64,000 nucleotides of DNA from NCBI GenBank assembly GCA_944383765.1, contig CALWQT010000010.1, positions 1 to 64,000 of the forward strand, written 5' to 3'. The position numbers and the translations under genes were made by a program. The notes below the pieces were generated by a model. That model did not search any database. It was given only the letters and a program-made list of their open reading frames with translations, and had not been told where the DNA came from. Of this stretch, positions 8,545 through 17,230 are shown piece by piece (the stretch's first letter is position 1; each line of letters begins with the position of its first letter). Origin of the DNA: an uncultured Lachnospiraceae bacterium (GTDB taxonomy: Bacteria > Bacillota > Clostridia > Lachnospirales > Lachnospiraceae).

Positions 8545-9816
8545 ATGATTCTGATCAAGGGAAGCCGGATTGTAGACCCGGCAGCAGGAACAGACAAAAC
8601 AGGTGACATTCTGATAAAAGATGGAAAAATAGCCAGAATAGCAGAAAATATAGAACCAGGAACGGAAGAAGTCCGTGTGATAGATGGAACAGGACTGATT
8701 ACCGCCCCTGGATTCATTGATGTCCATGTTCATTTCCGTGATCCCGGACTCACCTATAAAGAAGATATTCAGACAGGTGCAGCTGCGGCAAAACGGGGCG
8801 GATATACCACAGTTGTCTGTATGGCAAATACCAGACCGGCAGTGGACAGTCCGGAGACAGTCCGGTATGTATTGGAAGAAGGAAAAAAGACAGGAATCCA
8901 TGTACTTCCTGCGGCGGCCGTGACCAAGGGACTTCAGGGCCAGGAGATGACGGATATGGAAGCTCTGAAAGAAGCCGGGGCTGTGGGATTTACGGATGAT
9001 GGGATTCCGCTCATGGATGGCAGTCTGGTAAAAAAAGCCATGGAAGAGGCAAAACGTCTCCGGCTGCCTTTAAGCTTTCACGAAGAAGATCCGGCCTTTA
9101 TCCGGAATAATGGTATTAACCATGGTAAGGTATCGGAACAGCTGGGAATCTATGGCTCTCCATCCGTAGCGGAAGACAGCCTGGTAGCCAGGGATTGCAT
9201 GATCGCTCTGGATACGGGAGCAGCAGTGGATATCCAGCATATCAGTTCAGCCGGAGCGGTGGAAATGGTAAGAGCGGCAAAACGTATGGGGGCCAATGTG
9301 TGGGCAGAAGTGACGCCCCATCATCTGACCCTGACAGAAGATGCGGTACTCCGGTATGGAACTCTGGCAAAAATGAACCCGCCTCTCCGGACGGAGAAAG
9401 ACAGAAAAGCGCTGATCCAGGGGCTGAAAGACGGGACTATTGATATGATCGCTACAGACCATGCACCTCACAGCAGGGAAGAAAAAGAAAAGCCTCTGAC
9501 AGAGGCACCCAGTGGGATCATAGGGCTGGAGACAGCCCTTCCCCTGGCATTGGAGGCTCTGGTAAGGACCGGGGAGCTGACCATGGTCCAGTTGATGGAG
9601 AAAATGAGCCTGAATCCTGCAAGGCTGTATCATCTGGAAAAGGGAAGCCTGGAAGAAGGGGCTGATGCAGATCTGGTGGTGTTTGATGCAGACAGGGAAT
9701 GGACGGCAGACCAGTATGCATCCAAATCTTCCAACAGCCCGTTTACCGGTTGGAAACTGAAAGGGAAAGTAATCTATACGATATGCGAAGGAAATGTGGT
9801 ATATGAAGAAGTATAG
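8545..9816 (+). CDS. pyrC: dihydroorotase
   Basis: 423 residues, the usual length of class I dihydroorotase. It closes carbamoyl aspartate to dihydroorotate in de novo pyrimidine synthesis. Metal ligands are seen in DVHVHFRDPG (about residues 58-67) and TDHAPHS (about 304-310), and VDIQHISSAGAVE holds another His. GAAAGGAGAAGAG precedes the ATG. No other pyr genes are in the window; it sits at the end of the MoxR-VWA run with a 36-base gap and no terminator between. Its 3' end overlaps the next gene's start. Confidence 0.95.
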   Translation: MILIKGSRIVDPAAGTDKTGDILIKDGKIARIAENIEPGTEEVRVIDGTGLITAPGFIDVHVHFRDPGLTYKEDIQTGAAAAKRGGYTTVVCMANTRPAVDSPETVRYVLEEGKKTGIHVLPAAAVTKGLQGQEMTDMEALKEAGAVGFTDDGIPLMDGSLVKKAMEEAKRLRLPLSFHEEDPAFIRNNGINHGKVSEQLGIYGSPSVAEDSLVARDCMIALDTGAAVDIQHISSAGAVEMVRAAKRMGANVWAEVTPHHLTLTEDAVLRYGTLAKMNPPLRTEKDRKALIQGLKDGTIDMIATDHAPHSREEKEKPLTEAPSGIIGLETALPLALEALVRTGELTMVQLMEKMSLNPARLYHLEKGSLEEGADADLVVFDADREWTADQYASKSSNSPFTGWKLKGKVIYTICEGNVVYEEV

Positions 9817-10489
9817 AGCGGTACTGATTGACATAGATGGTACGCTTCTTGATTTTGAGAAAGCAGAATGCCGTGGAGTCCAGGCAGTCATGAAACTTTA
9901 TGGCGTGGTTCCCGATCATAATAAGGTGGCACGCTATCAGGAAATCAACCAGAACTTCTGGAGAAGATATGAAAAAGGGGAGATTACCAGGGCCCAGATC
10001 AGTGAGGGACGTTATCCCATGTTCTTTGGAGAAATGGGAGTGACCGTGGACCCGGAAGAATGTGAGAGGTTGTATCGGCAGCATGTGGACAGCCTGATCA
10101 TCCTGATAGACGGGGCCAAGGAACTGTGTCATTATCTGGCAGGCAAGTACCTTCTTTATGCGGCAACGAACGGATATTCCAAAAGCCAGAGGGAGAGATT
10201 GAGACAGGCGGAGCTGTATGATTATTTCCAGGATATTTTTGTATCCCAAGATACGGGAAGCCAGAAGCCGCAAAAAGAATTTTTTGATTACTGCTTTGCC
10301 AGAATGCCGGGAGACATCAGCCGGGAAGAGATGATCATGATAGGAGACGGGCTGACTTCTGATATAGAAGGAGGAATAAGGGCAGGAATCCATACCTGCT
10401 GGTTTAATCAGTCCGGAAAGAAAAATGAGACCGGTATTCAGCCGGATTTTGAAGTAAAGACTCTGGAAGAGATAAAAAAAATACTTTAA
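9803..10489 (+). CDS. HAD-superfamily nucleotidase/phosphatase (YjjG-like)
   Basis: 228 residues with the four HAD motifs: DIDGTLLDFE (about 9-18) with the nucleophilic Asp, AATNGY (about 116), the Lys in SQKPQKEFF, and GDGLTSDIEGG (about 178). The helical cap and overall pattern resemble YjjG/YfnB, which dephosphorylate noncanonical pyrimidine nucleotides. That would suit its overlap with pyrC, but substrate choice is inferred. The start at 9803 is preferred to 9794 because AAGGAA lies nine bases before it. Confidence 0.85.
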   Translation: MKKYRAVLIDIDGTLLDFEKAECRGVQAVMKLYGVVPDHNKVARYQEINQNFWRRYEKGEITRAQISEGRYPMFFGEMGVTVDPEECERLYRQHVDSLIILIDGAKELCHYLAGKYLLYAATNGYSKSQRERLRQAELYDYFQDIFVSQDTGSQKPQKEFFDYCFARMPGDISREEMIMIGDGLTSDIEGGIRAGIHTCWFNQSGKKNETGIQPDFEVKTLEEIKKIL

Positions 10490-10503
10490 TTTGTAATTTA
10501 TCC

Positions 10504-10532
10504 TTTACAAATGCACTTTAGTATGCTACCAT
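10504..10532 (+). promoter_or_regulatory. probable promoter of the amino acid ABC importer
   Basis: TTTACA (10504-10509), 17 bases, TACCAT (10527-10532). The -10 is weak, which fits a regulated promoter; it is overlapped by the 16-bp palindrome described separately. Confidence 0.4.
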
Positions 10533-10539
10533 GGTAGCA
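10524..10539. promoter_or_regulatory. perfect 16-bp palindrome, candidate operator
   Basis: TGCTACCATGGTAGCA reads identically on both strands. It covers the likely -10 region, 38 bases upstream of the substrate-binding protein's start codon. No T-run follows, so it is more likely a dimeric repressor site than a terminator. Confidence 0.5.
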
Positions 10540-10576
10540 CAACACAAAAAATGAGGGACTTTGAGGAGGATAAATT

Positions 10577-11437
10577 ATGAAAAAAACGATGGCAGTGCTT
10601 ACAATGGCAATGGTAGTGGCAGCATCCGGCTGTGGAAGCAATACAGGAACAGAGACAACGGCAGCAGAAACGACTGCAGCGGAGACGACTACAGCAGCGG
10701 TAGCAGAAGATACCACAGCAGAAAGCAGCGATACGGCATCAAAAGGAACGTTTACCGTTGGATTTGATGCAGATCTTCCACCTATGGGATTTAAGGGAGA
10801 GGACGGTTCCTATGTTGGCTTTGACCTGGATCTGGCTCAGGAAGTAGCGAAAAGGCTGGGATTGGAATATGTGGCTCAGCCAATTCTCTGGGATGCCAAG
10901 GATATGGAGCTGGATAACGGCACCATTGACTGTGTATGGAATGGATTTACCATTACGGGCAGGGAAGACAAATACACCTGGACAGAGCCGTATATGGATA
11001 ACAGCCAGGTATTTATTGTCATGAATGATTCCGGTATAGAAACCGTAGATGACCTGGCAGGTAAGGTAGTAGAGGTTCAGGTTGATTCTGCAGCTGAGGC
11101 GGCTTTAAATGAGGATCCGGAACTGAAAGGGACCTTTGCCAGTGTGGAGACCACACCTAACTATAATCAGGCATTGATGGATTTGGAGATGGGTGCCGTA
11201 GATGCAGTTGCCATGGACAGTGTGGTGGCTCAGTACCAGTTAAAACAGCGGGGTACAGATGCCAAAGTTTTGGAAGAAGCTCTTTCTTCCGAGGAATATG
11301 CAGTTGGCTTTAAGCTTGGCAATACAGAACTGAGGGATCAGGTTCAGGCTGCATTGGAAGAGATGGCTGCAGATGGTACCATGGCTGAAATTTCAGAAAA
11401 ATGGTTTGGAAGCGATATTACTACAATTGGAAAATAA
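10577..11437 (+). CDS. polar amino acid ABC transporter, substrate-binding lipoprotein
   Basis: 286 residues. An N-terminal lipoprotein signal ends in AASGC with the lipidated Cys at residue 19. It is followed by a Thr/Ala/Glu-rich flexible linker (about 22-52), then a family 3 solute-binding domain beginning TFTVGFDADLPPMGF and containing DLDLAQEVAKRLG and NGFTITGRE, where the Arg contacts the ligand carboxylate. It should capture a polar amino acid outside the membrane and deliver it to the permease encoded next. The ligand (for example cystine, glutamine or arginine) cannot be told from sequence alone. GAGGAGGATAAATT precedes the ATG. Confidence 0.93.
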   Translation: MKKTMAVLTMAMVVAASGCGSNTGTETTAAETTAAETTTAAVAEDTTAESSDTASKGTFTVGFDADLPPMGFKGEDGSYVGFDLDLAQEVAKRLGLEYVAQPILWDAKDMELDNGTIDCVWNGFTITGREDKYTWTEPYMDNSQVFIVMNDSGIETVDDLAGKVVEVQVDSAAEAALNEDPELKGTFASVETTPNYNQALMDLEMGAVDAVAMDSVVAQYQLKQRGTDAKVLEEALSSEEYAVGFKLGNTELRDQVQAALEEMAADGTMAEISEKWFGSDITTIGK

Positions 11438-11449
11438 GGAAAGACAGAT

Positions 11450-11470
11450 CAGGCGGCAGCTTGCCGCCTG
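11450..11470 (+). other. intercistronic hairpin
   Basis: AGGCGGCA (11451-11458) pairs with TGCCGCCT (11462-11469) around a three-base loop, closed by C11450-G11470. No T-run follows. In ABC operons such hairpins often protect the upstream, highly expressed binding-protein message. Confidence 0.6.
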
Positions 11471-11497
11471 TCTGTATGACAGGGGAGAATATTCGGA

Positions 11498-12181
11498 ATG
11501 GATTTTATTCAGTGGATCGTTAATATAGGCGTACAGATTATGGAAATGCTTCCTCAGCTGTTGGCTGGAATGGCAGTGAGTGTTCAGATATTTGCAGTAA
11601 CAGTTGTGTTTTCACTGCCGCTGGGACTCATCATATCGTTTGGAAGAATGGCTAAGAATCCGGTAGTAAGGGGGATCACAAAAGCCTATATTTCCATTAT
11701 GAGGGGAACTCCCCTGATGTTACAGCTTTTTATTGTTTATTTTGGACCTTATTATCTGTTTGGTATCCGGGTGACCAATGATTACCGGCTCTGGGCTGTG
11801 TTTATCGGGTTTGTGATCAATTATGCTGCTTACTTTGCGGAAATTTACAGAAGCGGAATTCAGTCCATGCCTGCCGGTCAGTATGAGGCTGCCAGATTAC
11901 TGGGGTATAACAGGGTCCAGACGTTTTTCAGGATTATTTTCCCTCAGGTCGTGAAACGGATTCTTCCTCCGGTGACCAATGAGGTGATCACTCTGGTAAA
12001 AGACACGTCCCTGGCATTCACCATCAGCGTAGTGGAGATGTTTACCATTGCAAAACAGCTGGCATCCGCCCAGGCAACCATGGTGCCCTTTGTGGCGGCA
12101 GGAATTTTTTATTATATCTTTAATTTCCTGGTTGCTGTGGTCATGGAATGGGCAGAGAAAAAACTTTCTTACTATCAATAG
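11498..12181 (+). CDS. polar amino acid ABC transporter, permease
   Basis: 227 residues, HisM/GlnP family. The protein is hydrophobic with about five membrane helices, and carries the cytoplasmic coupling motif EAARLLGYNRVQTFFR (about 128-143). RGTPLMLQLF (about 69-78) is the typical early family motif. It forms the membrane channel, presumably as a homodimer since only one permease gene is present. The gene lies between the binding-protein and ATPase genes, with a GGGGAGAATATTCGG ribosome site. Confidence 0.94.
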   Translation: MDFIQWIVNIGVQIMEMLPQLLAGMAVSVQIFAVTVVFSLPLGLIISFGRMAKNPVVRGITKAYISIMRGTPLMLQLFIVYFGPYYLFGIRVTNDYRLWAVFIGFVINYAAYFAEIYRSGIQSMPAGQYEAARLLGYNRVQTFFRIIFPQVVKRILPPVTNEVITLVKDTSLAFTISVVEMFTIAKQLASAQATMVPFVAAGIFYYIFNFLVAVVMEWAEKKLSYYQ

Positions 12182-12196
12182 GGGGAGTGACAGTTT

Positions 12197-12964
12197 ATGT
12201 GTTTATTGGAAATGAATCATATCCAGAAAAAATTTGAAAATCTTCAGGTACTGAAAGATATTTCCTTATCTGTAAAAGAAGGGGAGATTGTGTCTATCAT
12301 CGGTCCTTCCGGTTCGGGGAAATCTACCCTGCTCCGGTGCGCCACCATGCTGGAAACGATTGACAGTGGAGAAATGATTTATCTGGGAGAGAAGGCAGCC
12401 TGGACAGAAAATCAGAAGACGGTATATGCGAAAAAAGACCAGTTGAAGGAAATCCGTAAGAGCTTCGGGCTGGTATTTCAGAGCTTTAACCTGTTTCCTC
12501 ATTTTTCTGTTATCAAGAATATTACCGATGCCCCCATCCATGTGCAGGGAAAGAGCAAAGAAGAGGCATACCGGGAGGGTATGGAACTGCTGAAAAAAAT
12601 GGGCCTTGAGGACAAGGCAGATGCATACCCCTGTCAGCTTTCCGGAGGCCAATGCCAGCGTGTGGCCATAGCCAGGGCATTGGCGCTGAATCCTAAGATC
12701 CTGTTTTTTGATGAGCCAACGTCAGCTCTCGACCCGGAATTGACCGGAGAGGTACTGAAGGTGATCCGGTCTCTGGCAGATCTGGATATTACTATGGTGA
12801 TTGTAACTCATGAGATGGCCTTTGCCAGAGATATTTCTGACCGTGTGATCTTTATGGCAGATGGAGTGATCGTAGAAGAGGGAACACCGGAAGAAGTATT
12901 TTCTTCTACGAATGAGAGAACCCAGGCATTTTTGGGAAGATATGGGGAAATGCTTGGCAGATAG
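12197..12964 (+). CDS. polar amino acid ABC transporter, ATP-binding protein
   Basis: 255 residues, GlnQ/HisP-like. It has Walker [10 protein letters not shown] (about 36-44), Q-loop FQSFNLFPH, signature [15 protein letters not shown] (about 150) and Walker [13 protein letters not shown]. An insertion around [12 protein letters not shown] (about 73-84) before the Q-loop is longer than in the E. coli protein. It powers uptake by the preceding permease. GGGGGAGTGACAG precedes the start and overlaps the permease stop region. No clear terminator follows; 12965-13089 shows nothing else I can name. Confidence 0.95.
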   Translation: MCLLEMNHIQKKFENLQVLKDISLSVKEGEIVSIIGPSGSGKSTLLRCATMLETIDSGEMIYLGEKAAWTENQKTVYAKKDQLKEIRKSFGLVFQSFNLFPHFSVIKNITDAPIHVQGKSKEEAYREGMELLKKMGLEDKADAYPCQLSGGQCQRVAIARALALNPKILFFDEPTSALDPELTGEVLKVIRSLADLDITMVIVTHEMAFARDISDRVIFMADGVIVEEGTPEEVFSSTNERTQAFLGRYGEMLGR

Positions 12965-13089
12965 CAGAAAGGTTTACCGTCTTTTTACAGAGATTTAACC
13001 GGATTCGGATTGTGCAAACCGGCTCAGGCTGGTAGCGTAGAAGACAGAGGAAACGAAATGCAGATACGGCTGGAAAGGACGGAAGAACA

Positions 13090-13911
13090 TTGAGCAGACG
13101 ATCAGATTTTCATACTCACACTATATATGGAGATGGGAAAAATACTCCAAAGGAAATGGCTCAGGCGGCTTATACCATGGGCATGACAGACTTTGGCATA
13201 TCTGAACATGCATGGATGCCGGATTTCCCGGATGAAAACGGGTTTGGCCTGACAGAAGAAAAGCTGGTACGTTATACAAGAGAAATGCGGGAACTGCAGG
13301 AATGGTATCGGGGCAGAATGAAGGTACATTTCGGCATTGAATTAGATGGTATGGGACCGATTCAAAAGGCAGATTATACCATTGGCTCCACCCATATGCT
13401 GAGGAAATCTGGGAGGCTGATTGCGGTGGATGATTCTGAGGAAACATTGAAAGAGGCCGTTCAGCAGCTTTGGCAGGGAGACTGGTATGCTATGGCAGCT
13501 GATTATTACAAGCAGGAAGAAAAGATCGTGGAATTGACTTCCTGCCATATTATCGGACATTTTGACCTGATTACGAAGTTCAATCAGGGAGGCAGGCTGT
13601 TTGATGAGTCTGCAGATGCTTATCGGGAAGTTGCACTGGATGCTATGAAGAAACTGAACCGGTATGGAATACCGTTTGAGATCAATACAGGTGCTATTTC
13701 AAGAGGATACCGGAAAGAACCTTATCCGTCTTCTTTTCTGCTGAAAGAATTGAGGAACATGGGTGGGAAGATCATGATCAATTCGGACAGTCACAGTATT
13801 TCAGGGTTGGACCAGGGCTGGGAGCTGGCGAGACAGCTGGCGGCAGACTGTGGATTTTCCAGCCGGTATATTCTTGATGGAACAGGCGGTTACCGCAGGG
13901 TAGAATTATAA
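13090..13911 (+). CDS. PHP-domain phosphatase (histidinol-phosphatase-like)
   Basis: 273 residues. The PHP metal motif DFHTHTIYGDG is at residues 6-16, followed by FGISEHAW (about 36), HFGIELDGM (about 79), and a late NSDSHS. The TTG start at 13090 is the only start that keeps the metal-binding HxH, since no in-frame ATG or GTG lies near upstream; GGAAAGGACGGAAG precedes it. It resembles HisJ histidinol phosphatase (last-but-one step of histidine synthesis), but no his genes are nearby, so another phosphoester substrate is possible. Confidence 0.82.
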   Translation: MSRRSDFHTHTIYGDGKNTPKEMAQAAYTMGMTDFGISEHAWMPDFPDENGFGLTEEKLVRYTREMRELQEWYRGRMKVHFGIELDGMGPIQKADYTIGSTHMLRKSGRLIAVDDSEETLKEAVQQLWQGDWYAMAADYYKQEEKIVELTSCHIIGHFDLITKFNQGGRLFDESADAYREVALDAMKKLNRYGIPFEINTGAISRGYRKEPYPSSFLLKELRNMGGKIMINSDSHSISGLDQGWELARQLAADCGFSSRYILDGTGGYRRVEL

Positions 13912-13942
13912 AAGCCCGGACGCTTCAGGCGTTCGGGCTTTT
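13911..13942. terminator. bidirectional terminator between convergent genes
   Basis: AAAGCCCGGACGC (13911-13923) pairs with GCGTTCGGGCTTT (13929-13941) around TTCAG. A-run and T-run flanks allow use from both strands. It separates the PHP gene from the minus-strand glycosyltransferase. Confidence 0.85.
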
Positions 13943-13947
13943 ACTGG

Positions 13948-15246
13948 TTATATAGATACTTCTTTTTTTCTCCTGGAAGGCATGAACTGGTTTTGGTCGG
14001 AACCGTGATAAATGGGTTTCCATTCTACTTTCCTTACCAGGGCAACGGCAGAAATCGGAATATATGTGAACATAAAGACAGGGAAAGTAAACAGGTATAA
14101 AAGCTTTTTATGAGCAGGTATCTGTATGACCTTCCATTCCAGTAAGGTTGTCATTCCGCCGTAAAGGAGCAGGCCAAGGTAGAAGAACAGAATCGTACGG
14201 CCGATAAATCCCATACATTCATGGACTACTATATTAGCAATGATCATGGGCTGTGTGGTGCAGGCGGCCAGAATCAGCAGATTGATAAAAATCGCAAACA
14301 GGGTAAAGAACATTCCTGGAGCTACTGTCATGAACAGATCGAAACAGGAAAAGCCCCGGCGGCCACCGGCAAAGATTCCTTTCAGCAGTGACAGGCCATA
14401 ATGGTAATCAATCTGATAAAAGCCTTTTGACCATCTCAGACGCTGGTCCCATGACTGTTTGAAGACTACCGGCTGCTCGTCATAGATCACAGCTTTTTCA
14501 CAGTATCCGATCAATTCTCCTTTTAAAGCACAGTCTACGGAAAACTCAATATCTTCCGTCAGAAGATGATAAGGCCAGCCTCCGTTTTTGCGGATCAGAT
14601 CGCCGGAAACCAGGAAACCGGTGCCGGAAATGGCACAGTTTACGCCAAGAGCCATACGGGGAGAATTTAAGAAACGGGATTCCCTCAGAAACCACAGACC
14701 GTATCCGGCAGAAATCCAGTTGGAACCGAAATTACGGGAATTACGGTAACTGGTCAGAGCGGCGTATTTTCCGGTATCAAATACGTGGTTCATTTCTTTT
14801 ACAAAATCAGGATCTACATAGTTGTCAGCGTCAAAAACAAAATAGCCTTCATAATCGTTTTTCTGTTCCTGATCCAGACGTTTGAACAGGTAATCCAGAG
14901 CGTACCCTTTTCCCACCTGCAGCCGGTTAAAACGGCGGTAAACAATAGCTCCGGCATTTTCAGCTACCTGGGCGGTATTGTCCGTACAGTTATCGGCGAT
15001 CACATAAATGTCCAGAAGTTCTGACGGGTAGTTCTGATTTTTCAAGCTTTGTATCAGGCCGCCGATGACATTTTCCTCATTACGGGCTGAGATAATGGCT
15101 GCATACCGGTGATTGACGGCAGCTTTGTGGTGGAACTGCCGTTTCTTCTGGATGAAGCCAAGCAGCAGGTATCCAAGTTGGTACAGGTACAGTAAAGTCA
15201 GGATCACTGCAATCGTTGTGTTGAAATTTTCTGTTAACTGAATCAT
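13948..15246 (-). CDS. membrane family 2 glycosyltransferase
   Basis: 432 residues. An N-terminal membrane helix (about 10-30, rich in Leu/Ile/Tyr) precedes a GT-A catalytic domain with AIISARNEE (about 49), the DxD-like FDADN (about 133), TEDIEF (about 227) and the QRLRW motif (about 265) of processive enzymes such as BcsA and HasA. Three or four more C-terminal membrane helices follow. This points to an envelope or exopolysaccharide polymerase; sugar and product are unknown. The start at 15246 (MIQLTENF) is chosen because GAGGGAAC stands just before it. The gene is isolated, convergent with the PHP gene and divergent from murC. Confidence 0.85.
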   Translation of the reverse strand: MIQLTENFNTTIAVILTLLYLYQLGYLLLGFIQKKRQFHHKAAVNHRYAAIISARNEENVIGGLIQSLKNQNYPSELLDIYVIADNCTDNTAQVAENAGAIVYRRFNRLQVGKGYALDYLFKRLDQEQKNDYEGYFVFDADNYVDPDFVKEMNHVFDTGKYAALTSYRNSRNFGSNWISAGYGLWFLRESRFLNSPRMALGVNCAISGTGFLVSGDLIRKNGGWPYHLLTEDIEFSVDCALKGELIGYCEKAVIYDEQPVVFKQSWDQRLRWSKGFYQIDYHYGLSLLKGIFAGGRRGFSCFDLFMTVAPGMFFTLFAIFINLLILAACTTQPMIIANIVVHECMGFIGRTILFFYLGLLLYGGMTTLLEWKVIQIPAHKKLLYLFTFPVFMFTYIPISAVALVRKVEWKPIYHGSDQNQFMPSRRKKEVSI

Positions 15247-15390
15247 AATTGTTCCCTCTTTTATAATGTTTCTGTTTCCAGAAGCTGGATACAGATGTGT
15301 TGTCAGCATATTCAGGGAATACCCCTTATACGATATGACACCAGAAAACACTATCATATTTTTTGCAGAATACAAGAGTTTTGCGATAAC

Positions 15391-15407
15391 CTTAATATAA
15401 TCTTAAT
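15391..15407. repeat. CTTAAT direct repeat with 11-base period
   Basis: CTTAAT occurs at 15391-15396 and 15402-15407, spaced like the half-sites of OmpR/PhoB-type response regulators. It lies upstream of both divergent genes. Confidence 0.35.
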
Positions 15408-15507
15408 AATTAAGTGAGAAAATTGTAATAATATGCCTGCGGCATTTGACAGAATATATTATAATAGGAAGAAAATGGTCTAAAACCGTTGTTCCTCCCA
15501 CATAGCT

Positions 15508-15536
15508 TTGATTTTTATATAAAAGTCAGTTATAAT
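15508..15536 (+). promoter_or_regulatory. murC promoter
   Basis: TTGATT (15508-15513), 17 bases, perfect TATAAT (15531-15536). The expected start is near 15543, about 30 bases before murC. Confidence 0.7.
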
Positions 15537-15573
15537 AATAGAAGATTATAGAAAGACAAGAGGGATAAGAGGT

Positions 15574-16953
15574 ATGTATCAGATAGATTTTAAAAAACCC
15601 TGCCATATCCATTTTATAGGAATAGGCGGCATCAGTATGAGCGGACTGGCTGAAATATTGATGAAGGAAGGTTTTACGGTAAGTGGCTCCGATGCAAAGG
15701 AGTCGGAACTGACCAGGAATCTGGAGGCCAGTGGTGCCCAGGTAATGTATGGACAGAGGGCAGAAAATATTCAGGAAGGAACGGACGTAATAGTTTATAC
15801 AGCAGCTGTCCATGCGGATAATCCGGAATACCGGGAAGCAGAGAGACGGGGACTGCCTATATTGACCAGAGCGGAATTGCTGGGACAGATCATGAAAAAT
15901 TACAGACATTCTCTGGGTGTGGCGGGAACCCATGGAAAAACAACGACTACGTCCATGATCACAGAAATTTTACTGGCGGCGGGAGAAGACCCTACTATAT
16001 CGGTAGGAGGAATCCTCAATTCCATCGGCGGAAATATCCGGGTGGGAAAGTCCGACCTGTTTGTGACAGAAGCCTGTGAATATACCAACAGTTTTCTGGC
16101 CTTTCACCCTACTATGGAAATCATATTGAATATTGAAGAAGACCATCTGGATTTCTTTAAGGATATCCATGATATCCGCAATTCCTTCCGTGAGTTTGCA
16201 AAGCGGCTGCCGGAAGACGGATTGCTGATCATCAACAGTGAGATTGAGCAGTATCAGGAGCTGGTCAAAGGGCTGAACTGCAGGATTTTCCCATTTGGAA
16301 ACGGCCAGGGAAGCCGCCTGAAAGCGGAAGCAGTCTGCCATGACGAGCTGGCAAGGGCTTCTTTTGATGTGATTTATGATGGTGACCGGTTAGGACATAT
16401 AATCCTGGGGGTTCCAGGGGAACACAATGTTTCCAATGCGCTCTCAGCGATAGCAGCTGCCCTGGAATGGGGAATTCCATTTGAAAATATCCAGAAAGGA
16501 CTGGAGAAGTTTACAGGCACCAATCGGCGTTTTGAAAAGAAGGGAGAGATAGGGGGCGTGACGGTGATTGATGATTATGCCCACCACCCAAGCGAGATCC
16601 GCGCTACCTTGGAGGCAGCCAGGAACTATCCCCATAATAAAGTCTGGTGTGTGTTCCAGCCTCACACCTATACCAGGACAAAGGCTTTTATGGATGAATT
16701 TGCCAAGGCATTGTCTATGGCAGATGAGGTGATCCTGGCAGATATTTATGCTGCCCGGGAAACGGATACGCTGAGAGTCAGCTCCAGAGATCTGGCGGAG
16801 AAGATTGAGGAGTTGGGAACCAAGGCTGTGTATCTGCCATCATTTGATGAAATAGAAACATTTATTTTGGAAAATTGTTTACACGGTGATTTGTTGATAA
16901 CTATGGGTGCCGGAGATATTGTAAAAGTGGGAGAAAAGCTGCTGGGAGTATAG
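15574..16953 (+). CDS. murC: UDP-N-acetylmuramate--L-alanine ligase
   Basis: 459 residues, normal length for MurC. It adds the first L-Ala to UDP-MurNAc in peptidoglycan precursor synthesis, using ATP. The sequence shows the N-terminal UDP-binding HFIGIGGISMSGLAE (about 10-24), the ATP loop GTHGKTTTTSM (about 115-125), the central EACEY/EEDHLD motifs, and the C-terminal DDYAHHPSEI (about 334). The ribosome site is AAGAGGGATAAGAGGT. It is a single-gene unit with its own promoter; its terminator includes one of the DnaA boxes of the following array. Confidence 0.97.
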   Translation: MYQIDFKKPCHIHFIGIGGISMSGLAEILMKEGFTVSGSDAKESELTRNLEASGAQVMYGQRAENIQEGTDVIVYTAAVHADNPEYREAERRGLPILTRAELLGQIMKNYRHSLGVAGTHGKTTTTSMITEILLAAGEDPTISVGGILNSIGGNIRVGKSDLFVTEACEYTNSFLAFHPTMEIILNIEEDHLDFFKDIHDIRNSFREFAKRLPEDGLLIINSEIEQYQELVKGLNCRIFPFGNGQGSRLKAEAVCHDELARASFDVIYDGDRLGHIILGVPGEHNVSNALSAIAAALEWGIPFENIQKGLEKFTGTNRRFEKKGEIGGVTVIDDYAHHPSEIRATLEAARNYPHNKVWCVFQPHTYTRTKAFMDEFAKALSMADEVILADIYAARETDTLRVSSRDLAEKIEELGTKAVYLPSFDEIETFILENCLHGDLLITMGAGDIVKVGEKLLGV

Positions 16954-16971
16954 TTATCCACATTATCCACA
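16954..16971 (+). repeat. two back-to-back consensus DnaA boxes
   Basis: TTATCCACA occurs at 16954-16962 and again at 16963-16971 with no spacer, directly after the murC stop codon. This is the canonical bacterial DnaA nonamer. Confidence 0.8.
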
Positions 16972-17014
16972 TAGTTTTCAACATTTTATGTAAAGAGACT
17001 ATGTGGATTTTTTA
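16965..17014 (+). terminator. murC terminator built on a DnaA box
   Basis: ATCCACATAG (16965-16974) pairs perfectly with CTATGTGGAT (16999-17008) and is followed by a T-run. The left arm contains most of the second DnaA nonamer, so the site serves as both DNA box and RNA stem. Confidence 0.65.
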
Positions 17015-17108
17015 ATTTACATAATCAAATGTCAGTTAATTTTTAAAACCTGTAAAACAGGCAAGATTCGACAGAGCTTTCGAAAAACAGACAGGTTATG
17101 TCAACGCA

Positions 17109-17135
17109 TTATCCACGTTATCCACATTATCCACA
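17109..17135 (+). repeat. three back-to-back DnaA boxes
   Basis: TTATCCACG (17109-17117), TTATCCACA (17118-17126) and TTATCCACA (17127-17135) abut with no spacer. A weaker inverted copy, TGTGGAAAG, is at 17144-17152. The array ends about 95 bases before the dnaD-like start codon. Confidence 0.8.
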
Positions 17136-17230
17136 ATTACCTTTGTGGAAAGTTAGGGCTATTTCCTTTTTTGTTTTGATATGTTATGATGAAACAAAGT
17201 ACAGGAAAGTGGTTAAAAGGGGAGTTAACC

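Larger units (their letters stand above)
15247..15573. other. divergent intergenic region, glycosyltransferase / murC
   Basis: This 327-base gap holds a clear murC promoter (15508-15536), an ATGCC/GGCAT hairpin at 15433-15445, and direct CTTAAT repeats (15391-15407). No confident minus-strand promoter was found for the glycosyltransferase; a weak TATAAG near 15325 is the best candidate. Confidence 0.6.

Noticed and set aside
10635-10745. Short Thr/Ala-coding repeats
   Set aside because: Encodes the flexible linker between the lipid anchor and the binding domain; common in lipoproteins of this family, not a mobile or regulatory repeat.
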